From contig NZ_CP012266.1 in assembly GCF_001277235.1 (NCBI RefSeq), forward strand, positions 3,720,001 to 3,784,000: a stretch of DNA of 64,000 nt, written 5' to 3'. Below, one piece after another: positions 17,348-27,040 of this stretch (position 1 is its first letter; each line of letters starts with the position of its first letter). The notes beneath the pieces were generated by a model. The model saw only the letters and a program-made list of their open reading frames with translations, was not told where the DNA came from and did no database searches. This DNA comes from Cronobacter dublinensis subsp. dublinensis LMG 23823. Lineage in GTDB: Bacteria > Pseudomonadota > Gammaproteobacteria > Enterobacterales > Enterobacteriaceae. The position numbers were made by a program, and so were the translations under genes.

Positions 17348-17713
17348 ATGATTGACCCGAAAAAAATTGAACAGATCGCCCGTCAGGTCCATGAATCGAT
17401 GCCAAAAGGGATCCGTGAGATCGGGGAAGATGTTGAGAAGAAAATTCGCCAGGTACTGCAGGGCCAGCTGTCTCGCCTGGATCTGGTGAGCCGTGAGGAG
17501 TTTGACGTACAGACGCAGGTACTGCTGCGCACGCGTGAAAAACTGACGGCGCTGGAGCAACGCCTGGCAGCGCTGGAATCTCGCGGCGCGACGACGGCAA
17601 CCGGAGCAGACGCGCCTGTGGCGTCAACGGCAGGCAGCGCCAGCGCCCCTGTCACGGCAGTCACGCCGCCGCCGGCCATCCCGCCCGTCGACAGCCTCGA
17701 CAAACAGGACTAA
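17348..17713 (+). CDS. ubiK: UbiK (YqiC), ubiquinone biosynthesis accessory factor
   Basis: This 121-residue BMFP-family protein starts MIDPKKIEQIARQVHESMPK. The first 80 residues are an amphipathic region then a coiled coil (LLRTREKLTALEQRLAALES), which trimerises in homologs. The tail is low complexity, Ala/Thr/Pro rich. UbiK works with UbiJ in aerobic ubiquinone synthesis and can bind lipids. It is divergent from ribB and convergent with hldE. Confidence 0.94.
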   Translation: MIDPKKIEQIARQVHESMPKGIREIGEDVEKKIRQVLQGQLSRLDLVSREEFDVQTQVLLRTREKLTALEQRLAALESRGATTATGADAPVASTAGSASAPVTAVTPPPAIPPVDSLDKQD

Positions 17714-17722
17714 GCGCCAGCT

Positions 17723-17752
17723 ACGCCCCTTGACTCGCAAGGGGCGTTTGCC
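17723..17752 (+). terminator. Terminator after ubiK
   Basis: ACGCCCCTTG-ACTCG-CAAGGGGCGT is a perfect 10-bp stem followed by TTTG. A second small repeat (AAACCGC-CTTA-GCGGTTT, 17757-17774) overlaps the hldE stop and may serve the opposite strand. Confidence 0.8.
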
Positions 17753-17764
17753 CGTGAAACCGCC

Positions 17765-19192
17765 TTAGCGGTTTTTCTGGATCTTCTTGATGATATTGGT
17801 GGTGGAACAGCCATCTTCGAAGTTCAGCACCATCACCTCACCGCCGTTGGCCCACACCTCTTTGCTGCCCGCGATATCTTCAGGCTTATAGTCGCCGCCT
17901 TTCACCAGCAGATCCGGCAGGATTTCACTAATCAGGCGCTGCGGCGTGTCCTCTTCAAACGGCACCACCCAATCCACGGCTTCCAGCGCGGCCAGCACCG
18001 TCATGCGCTGTTCCTGCGGGTTCACCGGGCGCGTGTCGCCTTTCAGGCGTCGGGTAGAGGCGTCGCTGTTGACCGCCACAATCAGCCGATCGCCGAGCTT
18101 GCGGGCGTTCGCCAGATAGGAGACATGGCCTGCGTGCAGAATGTCGAACACGCCGTTGGTCATCACCACTTTTTCGCCGCGCTTGCGGGCCGCGAGCACC
18201 GCCTCTTTCAGCGCCGCTTCGCTCATCACGCCAAAACCGGTTTCTGAACGACCGCGCACGGCGTTTTCCAGCTCCACCGGCGACACGGTCGAGGTGCCGA
18301 GCTTGCCGACCACCACGCCCGCCGCCGCGTTGGCGAAGAAACAGGCTTCTTCCAGCGAATTACCGGACGCCAGCGTCGCCGCCAGCACGCCAATCACGGT
18401 ATCCCCCGCGCCGGTGACGTCATAGACTTCCTGCGCCTGCGTCGGCAGGTGGAACGGCGCTTTGCCGGGCTGCAGCAGCGTCATGCCCTGCTCAGAGCGG
18501 GTCACCAGCAGCGCGCTGAGATCGAAATCGGCGATGATTTTCATGCCGCGCTCGACGATGTCCTGCTCATTTTTGCATTTGCCCGCTACGGCTTCGAACT
18601 CAGAGAGGTTCGGCGTCAGCAGCGTCGCGCCGCGATAGCGCTCGAAATCGGTGCCTTTCGGATCGATAAGCACCGGAACGCCCGCGTTACGCGCCAGCTG
18701 GATCATCTGCTGAACGCTTGCGAGCGCGCCTTTCGCGTAGTCAGAAAGCACCAGCGCACCAATTTGTCCCAGCGCCTGGTTGATGCGCTCGTGCAGCGGC
18801 TGCGGGTCGACACCGTCGAAACCTTCTTCGAAATCAAGACGGATGAGCTGCTGGTTGCGCGACAGCACGCGCAGCTTGGTGATGGTCGGGTGCGTCGGCA
18901 CCGACACGAAATCGCACTTCACGTTCACCTGCGAGAGCGACTGGCTGAGCGCGCGCGCCGCGTCGTCAATGCCGGTCAGCCCAACCAGACGCGAACTGGC
19001 GCCAAGAGACGCGATATTCATCGCCACGTTCGCCGCGCCGCCCGGGCGCTCTTCGATGGTTTCAACTTTCACGACCGGCACGGGGGCTTCCGGCGAAATA
19101 CGGCTCGTCGGGCCATACCAGTAGCGGTCCAGCATCACATCACCGACTACCATGACGCCTGCGCGTTCAAAATCGGGCAGCGTTACTTTCAT
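17765..19192 (-). CDS. hldE: HldE, bifunctional heptose 7-phosphate kinase / heptose 1-phosphate adenylyltransferase
   Basis: This 475-residue fusion makes ADP-glycero-manno-heptose for the LPS inner core. The N-terminal PfkB-type kinase (about 1-320) shows GDVMLDRYWYG and DVTGAGDTVIGVLAATLA. The C-terminal cytidylyltransferase-like domain (about 340-475) shows TNGVFDILHAGHVSYLANAR with its HxGH motif. The start MKVTLPDFERAGVMVVGD at 19192 matches the family; upstream in-frame sequence overlaps glnE. It follows glnE as in E. coli. Confidence 0.96.
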   Translation of the reverse strand: MKVTLPDFERAGVMVVGDVMLDRYWYGPTSRISPEAPVPVVKVETIEERPGGAANVAMNIASLGASSRLVGLTGIDDAARALSQSLSQVNVKCDFVSVPTHPTITKLRVLSRNQQLIRLDFEEGFDGVDPQPLHERINQALGQIGALVLSDYAKGALASVQQMIQLARNAGVPVLIDPKGTDFERYRGATLLTPNLSEFEAVAGKCKNEQDIVERGMKIIADFDLSALLVTRSEQGMTLLQPGKAPFHLPTQAQEVYDVTGAGDTVIGVLAATLASGNSLEEACFFANAAAGVVVGKLGTSTVSPVELENAVRGRSETGFGVMSEAALKEAVLAARKRGEKVVMTNGVFDILHAGHVSYLANARKLGDRLIVAVNSDASTRRLKGDTRPVNPQEQRMTVLAALEAVDWVVPFEEDTPQRLISEILPDLLVKGGDYKPEDIAGSKEVWANGGEVMVLNFEDGCSTTNIIKKIQKNR

Positions 19193-19259
19193 TCCTGACT
19201 CTCCTGAGAGACACCAAAATTTGCGCGCGATGATAGCACAGTTACGCGCAATCGCACGG

Positions 19260-22097
19260 TTACGCCGGGGCCAGCCAGCGCCGCCAGCTGTCGCGCACCT
19301 GTTCGCGTTCCTGTTCGAACGCCGTCTGCGCCACATGCCCCGGCAGTTCCTGTAGCGCCCGCCGGTGCAGCTCGTCACGCAGCGTGACATACGCCTGCGT
19401 CAGCGCCTTCGCCTCGTCCTCACGCATAATGTCGTGCTGCGCCAGCAGTTCCAGAATGCGCACATTATCGGACCAGCGCGTCAGCTTCGGCTGTTCAGGC
19501 GCGTAGCGCAGCACCATAAACTGCGTAATAAATTCGATATCGGTAATGCCGCCTTCATCGGCTTTGATATCAAAGCGATCCCGGTGTTTGTTGCCGAGAT
19601 GGGCGCGCATTTTCTCGCGCATTTCGCGCACGTCGGTACGCAGCGTGTCGCCGTCGCGCGGCGTGGCAAGCACCTCGCGGCGAATGGCGTCAAACTGCGC
19701 CTGTAAAGGTTTATCGCCGTACACAACGCGGGCGCGCACCAGCGCCTGATGTTCCCAGGTCCAGGCGTCGTTTTTCTGGTAATCGGCGAAGGCTTCCGCC
19801 GTTGTCACCAGCATCCCCGCCGCCCCGGACGGACGCAAACGGGCGTCCACTTCATAGAGAATGCCTGACGACGTCCGGGTGCTGAACAGATGCATGATGC
19901 GCTGCGCGAGGCGCAGATAGAACTGACGGCCGTCGATTTCGCGCTCGCCGTCGGTCATCACCTCCGCCGGACAGTCGTGCAGGAAGACTAAATCGAGATC
20001 GGAGCTATAGCCGAGCTCCCAGCCGCCCAGTTTGCCGTAGCCGACCACCGCAAAGCCGCGTCCGTCGCGATCGCGCAGATGCTTCGGCTGACCGTAACGC
20101 GCCACCATCTGTCCCCACGCCTGCTGAACCACCGCGTCGATAATCGCTTCGGCAAGCCAGGTTAAGTGATCGCTCACTTTCATCACCGGCAGCGTACCGG
20201 CAATATCCGCCGCCGCCACGCGCAGCAGTTGCGCCTGTTTAAACTGGCGCAGCGCCTCAAGCTGTTGCTCTTCATCGTCATCCGGCACGCGCAGCAGATA
20301 CTGGCGCAGCTCATCGCGATAGGCGTCCATCGCCGTCGGCTGATAGAGCGTGTTCGGGTCGAGCAGTTCATCAAGCAGCAGCGGATAGCGCGCGAGCTGG
20401 CTTGCTATCATCGGCGAGGCGGCGCACAGGCGAATCAAATGCTTGAGCGCGCCGGGATATTCGCTCAGCAGTTCAAGGTATGTGGTGCGGGTGACGATGC
20501 CGGTCAGCAGCGGCGTTACCCGGGAGAGCGCCAGCGCCGCGTCATCCGGGCTGGCGCAGACGGCGCTCAGCAGGTGCGGCATCAGATTATCCAGCACCTG
20601 ACGCCCGCGCGGCCCGATGGTGCGCTTCTCTGTTTCTTTGCGAAAATCGGCAAGCGTTGCCAGCAGCCGCATCCGGCTCTCCGCGCCAAGCGCGCTTAAC
20701 ACCGGCGTGTCGTCATCGGCATCCAGCGCGTCATGCCACAGTTCGCGCCAGCCTTCGGTCAGCGACTCCTCGCCGCCGGTGGGATCTTCATCGCCGATAA
20801 GCTCGTTAAACACCCGCCGCACGCCCGCCATATGGCGCTCCAGACGCGCGGTAAGCGCCTCCCAGTCCGCCTCGCCCATTGCCCAGGCGAGCCGCGCGCG
20901 GTTCAGCGCGTCGCCCGGCAGCGTCTGGGTTTGCTCGTCGTTGATGCTTTGCAGCAGGTTTTCGAGCCGGCGCAAAAGGAGATAAGCGTCGCGCAGGCAG
21001 GCGGCGTCATCCGGCGAGAGCAGATGCAGTTGCTCAATTGCCGTAAGGGTCGGCAGCAGCGAGCGCTGCTGTAGCGACGGCTCGCGCCCGCCGCGGATCA
21101 GCTGAAACACCTGGACGATAAATTCGGTTTCGCGGATGCCGCCCGCGCCGAGCTTGATGTTATCGGTCAACCCCCGGCGGCGCACCTCGCGGGCAATCAT
21201 CCCCTTCATGTTGCGCAGCGACTGGATAACGCTGAAATCGATATAGCGGCGGAAGATAAAGGGCCGCAGCATCGCGCGCAGCTCCTGGCTCCAGGCGTCG
21301 TCGTTGTCGCCCATGATGCGCGCTTTAACCATCGCGTAGCGCTCCCAGTCGCGCCCCTGCTCCTGATAGTAATCCTCAAGCGCGGCGAAGCTCAGCACCA
21401 GGGGGCCGCTGTCGCCGAACGGACGCAGGCGCATATCGACGCGATACACAAAGCCATCCTGGGTGGGCTGGTCGAGCGCTTTGATAAGGCGCTGGCCGAG
21501 GCGCGTAAAAAACTGGGCGTTATCCAGCTCGCGACGTCCGCCCTGGGTCGATCCGCTCTCGGGCCAGGCGAAGATCAGATCGATATCGGAAGAGAAGTTA
21601 AGCTCGCCGCCGCCCAGTTTACCCATGCCGAGGATCATCAGCGGCTGCGGCACGCCCTGCGCGTTACACGGCGTGCCCCATTCGCGACAGCATGCGGCAT
21701 AAAGCCAGTCGCGCGCCGCGACGATCAGCGTTTCCGCAAGCTCGCTGAGCTGCGTCAGGGTCTGTCCGGTGGTGGCGCGCGCCAGCGTCTGGCTCCAGGC
21801 GATGCGCGTCATGATACGGCGACGGAACTGGCGCAGCGCGCGCATCAGCGCCGCCTCGTCATGCACGTCGGCAAGCGTCGCCTGAAGCCAGGCGCCGTAG
21901 TGACGCCACTCATCCGCCTCAGGCGGCGTTGTCTCAAGCTCGTGAAGCCAGTCGGGATGCGCGCTGATGGCCTCGCGCACGAAATCGCTGAAGGTCAGTA
22001 CCGCGCGCGCGTCATCGCTGAGCGCGGTGGCATCGAATGGCAGCCGCTCCACCACGGCTTGCCAGTGCTGTTGCAAAGGGAGGGAGAGCGGCGTCAT
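19260..22097 (-). CDS. glnE: GlnE, glutamine synthetase adenylyltransferase/deadenylylase
   Basis: This 945-residue enzyme adjusts glutamine synthetase activity by adding or removing AMP, in response to PII. Two nucleotidyltransferase domains are visible: an N-terminal one with GGELNFSSDIDLIFAWPE and a C-terminal one with GGWELGYSSDLDLVFLHD. Length is as expected for the family. It lies between ygiF (20-bp gap) and hldE (67-bp gap), all on the minus strand. Confidence 0.97.
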   Translation of the reverse strand: MTPLSLPLQQHWQAVVERLPFDATALSDDARAVLTFSDFVREAISAHPDWLHELETTPPEADEWRHYGAWLQATLADVHDEAALMRALRQFRRRIMTRIAWSQTLARATTGQTLTQLSELAETLIVAARDWLYAACCREWGTPCNAQGVPQPLMILGMGKLGGGELNFSSDIDLIFAWPESGSTQGGRRELDNAQFFTRLGQRLIKALDQPTQDGFVYRVDMRLRPFGDSGPLVLSFAALEDYYQEQGRDWERYAMVKARIMGDNDDAWSQELRAMLRPFIFRRYIDFSVIQSLRNMKGMIAREVRRRGLTDNIKLGAGGIRETEFIVQVFQLIRGGREPSLQQRSLLPTLTAIEQLHLLSPDDAACLRDAYLLLRRLENLLQSINDEQTQTLPGDALNRARLAWAMGEADWEALTARLERHMAGVRRVFNELIGDEDPTGGEESLTEGWRELWHDALDADDDTPVLSALGAESRMRLLATLADFRKETEKRTIGPRGRQVLDNLMPHLLSAVCASPDDAALALSRVTPLLTGIVTRTTYLELLSEYPGALKHLIRLCAASPMIASQLARYPLLLDELLDPNTLYQPTAMDAYRDELRQYLLRVPDDDEEQQLEALRQFKQAQLLRVAAADIAGTLPVMKVSDHLTWLAEAIIDAVVQQAWGQMVARYGQPKHLRDRDGRGFAVVGYGKLGGWELGYSSDLDLVFLHDCPAEVMTDGEREIDGRQFYLRLAQRIMHLFSTRTSSGILYEVDARLRPSGAAGMLVTTAEAFADYQKNDAWTWEHQALVRARVVYGDKPLQAQFDAIRREVLATPRDGDTLRTDVREMREKMRAHLGNKHRDRFDIKADEGGITDIEFITQFMVLRYAPEQPKLTRWSDNVRILELLAQHDIMREDEAKALTQAYVTLRDELHRRALQELPGHVAQTAFEQEREQVRDSWRRWLAPA

Positions 22098-22117
22098 GCG
22101 GATTTTCCTGTCGTGGT

Positions 22118-23419
22118 TTACGGTTTCCCGCTGTGCCGCCAGAACGGCGTCTGCGAGATAGCCTCATTGCGGAAATGCTCAATCTCGATACGCTGGCCGG
22201 TTTCGATGGCGTGACGCAGCCCCTGCCAGTTATCGAGCCAGAACAGCGCAACAGTTTCGTCATAAACGCCCGCCAGCAGACGCAGCGCGTCAAGCTCGCG
22301 CGACAGGCGCGGCAGCTGGTCGACATAACGGTCGCCGAGCGGCTGACCAAACGCGGCTTTCAGCTCAGCGGCGTGACGCGAAAGATGGATATCGGCAAAG
22401 CGTTTCCAGGAGTCCGCCATCTTCTGACGGCCTTTTTCATCGAGGAAAGGCTGCCAGCCGCGGAACACCAGCCATTCGGTGAGCGCAAGACGGGCGGAGG
22501 CCTGAATGGCGCTGAAAGCGACCGTCTGGGCCGAAGCATCGGTCGCAAGCGTCGCTTCGCACTGGGTCAGCAGGTCACGTAAGCGAGTACTCGCTTTTCG
22601 CGGAACGATGCCGCCGAACAGCGCCAGCGTATGGCGCACCAGGGCAATCGCCTCGCGCACCTGTTGCTTCGCCTTGCCGTTGCCGCGCAGCCACAGCTCT
22701 TCATGGTACAGCCAGTGATCGAGCGCCCACTCCAGCGATGCTTCAAGCCCCTGCTCCACATGAGCTTTCGCGGGCACCTTCAGCAGCGTCAGCGGACGCA
22801 GCGGGCGTTCAGCGTTGCCCTGCGCCAGATGATAACCGCGCGCCGCTTTGCTCAGGCTGCCCTGACGCAGGCCCGGCTTCGCCACCAGCTGACGGGCAAA
22901 TTTCAGCACGTCCGCCGCCTGGCCCTCCAGTAACTCCAGCTCCAGCTCGCAGATGGGCTCCGCGAGCTCGCCAGCTTTTACTTCGCCACGATCGAGCGCA
23001 AGCTCGATGCGGCTTTCACCGTGAGTAACCACCCACTTTTCGCGGGCGAAATCGGTGCTGAACAGCGGCTGTACGGCGTCCTGCAGCGCCTCGGGCGACA
23101 AGCCTTCCGGCCAGACTTCTGCCGGGAAACGCGCCAGCGTGAGCTCGGGCGAGTCCAGTTCAATGTTATATTCCGGGCGCTGATGCAGCCCGCCGGTGGT
23201 GCGGCCCGCCACCTTCATGGTCATCTCATAGCGGCCATTATCCCCGCGAATACGCAGCCCCATATCGTGACGGCGCAGCTGGTTGTCCGCGGTTTCGTAA
23301 TAGATATTGAGCAGCTGGCGCGGGGCGCTGTGTTCAGCCTCAAGGGCGTTCAGCGCGGCGCGCACCGCATCAATCTGTTCCGGGTCGACGATAAATTTGA
23401 GTTCGATTTCCTGAGCCAT
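22118..23419 (-). CDS. ygiF: YgiF, inorganic triphosphatase (CYTH-CHAD)
   Basis: This 433-residue protein starts MAQEIELKFIVDPEQIDAVR, with the CYTH signature EIELKF. The N-terminal CYTH domain (about 1-200) hydrolyses tripolyphosphate in E. coli; the C-terminal CHAD domain (about 220-430) is helical and likely binds polyphosphate. The start at 23419 is chosen by family match; an upstream extension is not conserved. It heads the ygiF-glnE-hldE group. Confidence 0.94.
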   Translation of the reverse strand: MAQEIELKFIVDPEQIDAVRAALNALEAEHSAPRQLLNIYYETADNQLRRHDMGLRIRGDNGRYEMTMKVAGRTTGGLHQRPEYNIELDSPELTLARFPAEVWPEGLSPEALQDAVQPLFSTDFAREKWVVTHGESRIELALDRGEVKAGELAEPICELELELLEGQAADVLKFARQLVAKPGLRQGSLSKAARGYHLAQGNAERPLRPLTLLKVPAKAHVEQGLEASLEWALDHWLYHEELWLRGNGKAKQQVREAIALVRHTLALFGGIVPRKASTRLRDLLTQCEATLATDASAQTVAFSAIQASARLALTEWLVFRGWQPFLDEKGRQKMADSWKRFADIHLSRHAAELKAAFGQPLGDRYVDQLPRLSRELDALRLLAGVYDETVALFWLDNWQGLRHAIETGQRIEIEHFRNEAISQTPFWRHSGKP

Positions 23420-23668
23420 GTCTCTGCTTTCTTGTTGGGTCACACTGAAGAAAACTCCAGCGAACTTAATAGCCTGGTATCTGTCAGTAGATAGTATTTT
23501 GCAAAAAATTGCCATGTTTGAGGCTTTTTGACGCACGCAAAAAGCGAAATTTGCCGCGGTGGCAGGCGACGGGCTGACCAGGATGATTCCCATTCAGGTT
23601 TACGCTTTGCATCGTCAGACTGATGCCACTACTATCGTTCCACTTTCAACGACAATAACGACCAACTG

Positions 23669-24283
23669 ATGCACAAATTACGTCTGATTTGCTTTTCCCT
23701 GCTTGCGCTTAGCGTCTCTTACCAGGCCGTTGCCGAAGAAAAACGCTATGTCTCGGATGAACTCAACACCTGGGTGCGTAGCGGCCCTGGTGACAATTAC
23801 CGCCTGGTCGGCACGGTCAATGCTGGCGAAGAAGTCGCACTGCTCGAAAGTAACGGTAAATATGGACAGATTCGTGATACCAGTGGCCGCACGTCCTGGA
23901 TCCCGCTGGAACAGCTCAAGAGCGAACCCAGCCTGCGTACCCGGGTGCCGGAGCTGGAAAATCAGGTTAAGACCCTGACCGATAAGCTGAACAATATCGA
24001 CACCACGTGGAACCAGCGCACCGCGGAGATGCAAAAGAAAGTCGCCGCCAGCGACGGCATCATCAACGGCCTGAAAGACGAAAATCAGAAGCTTAAAAAC
24101 GAGCTTATCGTGGCGCAGAAGAAAGTGAACGCCGCGAATATTCAGATCGATGATAAACAGCGCACTATCATCATGCAGTGGTTTATGTATGGCGGCGGCG
24201 TGCTGGGCGTCGGTTTGCTGCTCGGTTTGCTGCTCCCGCACATGATCCCAAGCCGCAAGCGCAAAGACCGCTGGATGAACTAA
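23669..24283 (+). CDS. ygiM: YgiM, SH3b-domain membrane protein
   Basis: This 204-residue protein has a signal peptide (MHKLRLICFSLLALSVSYQA), a bacterial SH3 domain (about 24-90; LNTWVRSGPGDNYRLVGTVN), a coiled coil (about 95-165) and a C-terminal membrane segment (MYGGGVLGVGLLLGLLLPHM) ending in a basic tail. This is the TIGR04211 architecture of E. coli YgiM. A periplasmic, membrane-anchored location is inferred. Its function is unsettled. It is divergent from ygiF and followed by a terminator and cca. Confidence 0.92.
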   Translation: MHKLRLICFSLLALSVSYQAVAEEKRYVSDELNTWVRSGPGDNYRLVGTVNAGEEVALLESNGKYGQIRDTSGRTSWIPLEQLKSEPSLRTRVPELENQVKTLTDKLNNIDTTWNQRTAEMQKKVAASDGIINGLKDENQKLKNELIVAQKKVNAANIQIDDKQRTIIMQWFMYGGGVLGVGLLLGLLLPHMIPSRKRKDRWMN

Positions 24284-24290
24284 ACCTCGC

Positions 24291-24313
24291 AGGGCAGCGC
24301 CCGCTGCCCTTTT
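24291..24313 (+). terminator. Terminator after ygiM
   Basis: AGGGCAGC / GCTGCCCT form an 8-bp stem with loop GCCC, followed by TTTTCG, 8 bp past the ygiM stop. Confidence 0.8.
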
Positions 24314-24378
24314 CGCTCCCCATCTCCTCTACACTTAACGTATTATCTGTCGGCTAAATATGAGTCGGAGTCGAATGC

Positions 24379-25626
24379 GTGAAGAGTTATCTGGTTGGTG
24401 GTGCGGTACGTGATGCCCTGTTAGGGCTGCCGGTAAAGGACAGAGACTGGGTGGTGGTAGGCGCCACGCCCGCCGAAATGCTTGAACTGGGGTATCAGCA
24501 GGTGGGGAAAGATTTCCCGGTGTTTTTGCACCCGCAATCCCATGAAGAGTATGCCCTTGCGCGCACCGAGCGGAAATCCGGCCAGGGGTACACCGGCTTT
24601 ACCTGCTATGCCGCGCCGGACGTGACGCTGGAGCAGGATTTGCAGCGCCGTGACCTCACCATTAACGCTATCGCCCAGGACGACGCGGGCGAGTTTATCG
24701 ACCCTTACGACGGGCGCGCCGATCTTAACGCGCGCCTGCTGCGCCATGTCTCGCCGGCGTTTAACGAAGATCCGCTGCGCGTGTTGCGCGTGGCCCGCTT
24801 CGCCGCCCGCTACGCGCATCTCGGCTTTCGCATCGCCCCGGAAACGCTCGCGCTGATGCGCGACATGGCGGAGAACGGCGAGCTGGAACACCTGACGGCG
24901 GAGCGCGTCTGGAAGGAAACCGAAAACGCCCTGACGACCCGTAATCCGCAGATCTATTTCCTGATGCTGCGCGAATGCGGCGCGCTGAAAGTGCTGTTCC
25001 CGGAAGTGGACAAACTCTTTGGCGTCCCGGCGCCGGCGAAGTGGCACCCGGAGATCGACACCGGTATTCATACCCTGATGACGCTCTCAATGGCCGCGAT
25101 GCTCAGCCCGGCGGTGGACGTGCGCTTTGCCGCGCTGTGCCACGATTTAGGCAAAGGCCTGACGCCGCCGCACTTGTGGCCGCGGCATCACGGTCACGGC
25201 CCGGCAGGCGTGCGGCTTGTCGAGCAGGTCTGCAAGCGGCTGCGCGTGCCGAACGACATTCGCGATCTCGCAAAGCTGGTGGCGGAATTCCATGACCTTA
25301 TTCATACCTTCCCGGTCCTGAAACCGCGCACTATCGTGGGCCTGTTCGATTCGATAGACGCGTGGCGCAAGCCGCAGCGCGTCGAGCAGATAGCGATCAC
25401 CAGCGAAGCTGACGTGCGCGGGCGCACCGGGTTTGAAGCGAAAGATTATCCGCAGGCGCGACTTCTGCGCGAGGCGTGGGAGGTGGCGCGCGCGGTGTCG
25501 CCAAAAGAGGTAGTGGAAGCGGGCTTTACCGGCCCGGCTATCCGCGATGAGCTGACGAAACGGCGCATTCGCGCGGTCGCGGCCTGGAAGGACGCGCGGT
25601 GCCCTCAGCCCGCGGCTGAGGGCTAA
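24379..25626 (+). CDS. cca: Cca, CCA-adding tRNA nucleotidyltransferase
   Basis: This 415-residue enzyme repairs and builds the tRNA 3' CCA end. It starts with GTG at 24379 (VKSYLVGGAVRDALLGLP, first residue read as Met), as in E. coli. The class II nucleotidyltransferase signature GGAVRDALLGLPVKDRDW and the RRDLTINAIA segment are present. A C-terminal HD domain is shown by ALCHDLGKG. It is convergent with uppP; a hairpin is encoded in its last codons. Confidence 0.97.
   Translation: MKSYLVGGAVRDALLGLPVKDRDWVVVGATPAEMLELGYQQVGKDFPVFLHPQSHEEYALARTERKSGQGYTGFTCYAAPDVTLEQDLQRRDLTINAIAQDDAGEFIDPYDGRADLNARLLRHVSPAFNEDPLRVLRVARFAARYAHLGFRIAPETLALMRDMAENGELEHLTAERVWKETENALTTRNPQIYFLMLRECGALKVLFPEVDKLFGVPAPAKWHPEIDTGIHTLMTLSMAAMLSPAVDVRFAALCHDLGKGLTPPHLWPRHHGHGPAGVRLVEQVCKRLRVPNDIRDLAKLVAEFHDLIHTFPVLKPRTIVGLFDSIDAWRKPQRVEQIAITSEADVRGRTGFEAKDYPQARLLREAWEVARAVSPKEVVEAGFTGPAIRDELTKRRIRAVAAWKDARCPQPAAEG
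25601..25623. terminator. Hairpin inside the 3' end of cca
   Basis: GCCCTCAGCC-CGC-GGCTGAGGGC is a perfect 10-bp stem lying within the last codons of cca, 8 bp before the convergent uppP stop. It has only weak U-rich flanks (TAAACGTTT) but is well placed to end both transcripts. Confidence 0.5.
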
Positions 25627-25630
25627 ACGT

Positions 25631-26449
25631 TTACATGAAGACCGCGAATACGGCGGCGGCGACAATGAAACGGTAGATAGCGAAAGGAATAAACGAAATA
25701 CGTTTGATGATGTGCAGGAAGGTTTTGATTGCCACCAGCGCGACCACGAAGGCGGTGACAAAACCGACTGCGAACATCGGCACATCCGCCATCGTCAGGA
25801 AGCCCAGGCTTTTATAGAGATCGAGCGCGGTGGCGCCCATCATCATCGGCACTGCCAGCAGGAAGGAGAACTCCGACGCCGCATAGCGGCTAACGCCGAC
25901 CAGCATGCCGCCGGAGATCGTCGCGCCGGAGCGCGAAAAGCCCGGCCAGAGCGCGAGGCACTGGAAGCAGCCGATGAAAAACGCCTGGCGGTATGTCATA
26001 TCGTCCAGACCGGGCGCCTTCGGCTCTTTAGGTTTGAAGAGTTCGGCCGCAATCAGCAGCACGCCGCCGACGACCAGCGCATACATCACGTTTATCGGGT
26101 TAAACAGCGATTTGATGAAATCGTGGAACAGCAGGCCCAGCACCACCGCCGGCACCATGCCGAGCAGGATATGAACAAGCGACAAACGGTTTTTGCCGAC
26201 GCCTTCATGCGGCGGATGGCCGAAGTGAATGCCGATTAACCCAAACAGACGACGCCAGAACATCACCACAACCGCCAGGATGGAGCCCAACTGGATAACC
26301 ACTTCAAAGGTTTTCGCGGTGTCGCCCTCAAAGCCCAGCAGATGCCCCACGATTATCATGTGCCCGGTGCTCGACACCGGCAGGAATTCAGTGAGTCCTT
26401 CAACAATGCCCAGGATCGCCGCCACCAACAGCGAGTGCATATCAGTCAT
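25631..26449 (-). CDS. uppP: UppP (BacA), undecaprenyl-diphosphatase
   Basis: This 272-residue inner-membrane protein recycles undecaprenyl diphosphate to the monophosphate for cell wall synthesis. Both family motifs are present: VEGLTEFLPVSSTGHM and PGFSRSGATISGGML. It starts MTDMHSLLVAAILGIVEG and is very close to E. coli BacA. It lies 124 bp downstream of folB on the same strand. Confidence 0.97.
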   Translation of the reverse strand: MTDMHSLLVAAILGIVEGLTEFLPVSSTGHMIIVGHLLGFEGDTAKTFEVVIQLGSILAVVVMFWRRLFGLIGIHFGHPPHEGVGKNRLSLVHILLGMVPAVVLGLLFHDFIKSLFNPINVMYALVVGGVLLIAAELFKPKEPKAPGLDDMTYRQAFFIGCFQCLALWPGFSRSGATISGGMLVGVSRYAASEFSFLLAVPMMMGATALDLYKSLGFLTMADVPMFAVGFVTAFVVALVAIKTFLHIIKRISFIPFAIYRFIVAAAVFAVFM

Positions 26450-26573
26450 TCAGTAAACCCTCGTACCCCAAAATAAGCGCTAAAAACGCGGCCATCAGCG
26501 CGACGGCCGCGAAAGTTCCTGCATTATGACCGGTATACCCGCGTTTGGTTTAATCATTATGAATTTAAATGTT

Positions 26574-26933
26574 TTAATTCGGATTATTGCTACGCTCAAT
26601 CATTACGCCGACATTCGCGGCCTGCGCGACCGCGCCTGGCTTGCTTAATTTGATACGCACCCAGGGGGCGTTAAAGCGCTTAAGGATCAGGTCGGCGACC
26701 TCTTCCGCCACGCGTTCTACCAGCGCGAAACGGCCCTTGCCGACATGCTCCAGCACCGCCTGCGTCACATCGGCGTAGCTCAGGCAATCGCGCACGTCGT
26801 CGCTCGCCGCCGCCGCGCGGTTGTCCCAGCCGATTTCGATATCGAACACAAGTTTCTGCTCGATGGTCTGTTCCCAGTCGTAAACGCCAATAGTGGTGAT
26901 TACCGAAAGTTGCTCTATAAATACTATGTCCAT
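26574..26933 (-). CDS. folB: FolB, dihydroneopterin aldolase
   Basis: This 119-residue protein starts MDIVFIEQLSVITTIGVYDW and shows the family segments EQKLVFDIEIGWDNRAAA and LSYADVTQAVLEH. It converts dihydroneopterin to 6-hydroxymethyl-dihydropterin in folate synthesis and epimerises the 2' carbon. The start at 26933 is chosen by family match. It is divergent from plsY, with 107 bp between the starts. Confidence 0.96.
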   Translation of the reverse strand: MDIVFIEQLSVITTIGVYDWEQTIEQKLVFDIEIGWDNRAAAASDDVRDCLSYADVTQAVLEHVGKGRFALVERVAEEVADLILKRFNAPWVRIKLSKPGAVAQAANVGVMIERSNNPN

Positions 26934-27040
26934 CACGGCCCTGCCTGTTTTTAGCCCCACCGGATACCACTTCCGGCAAAATATGCGTATTATCCACAGA
27001 TGCAGAGAATACAACGACATTTTCACAACGGAACAGCGTT

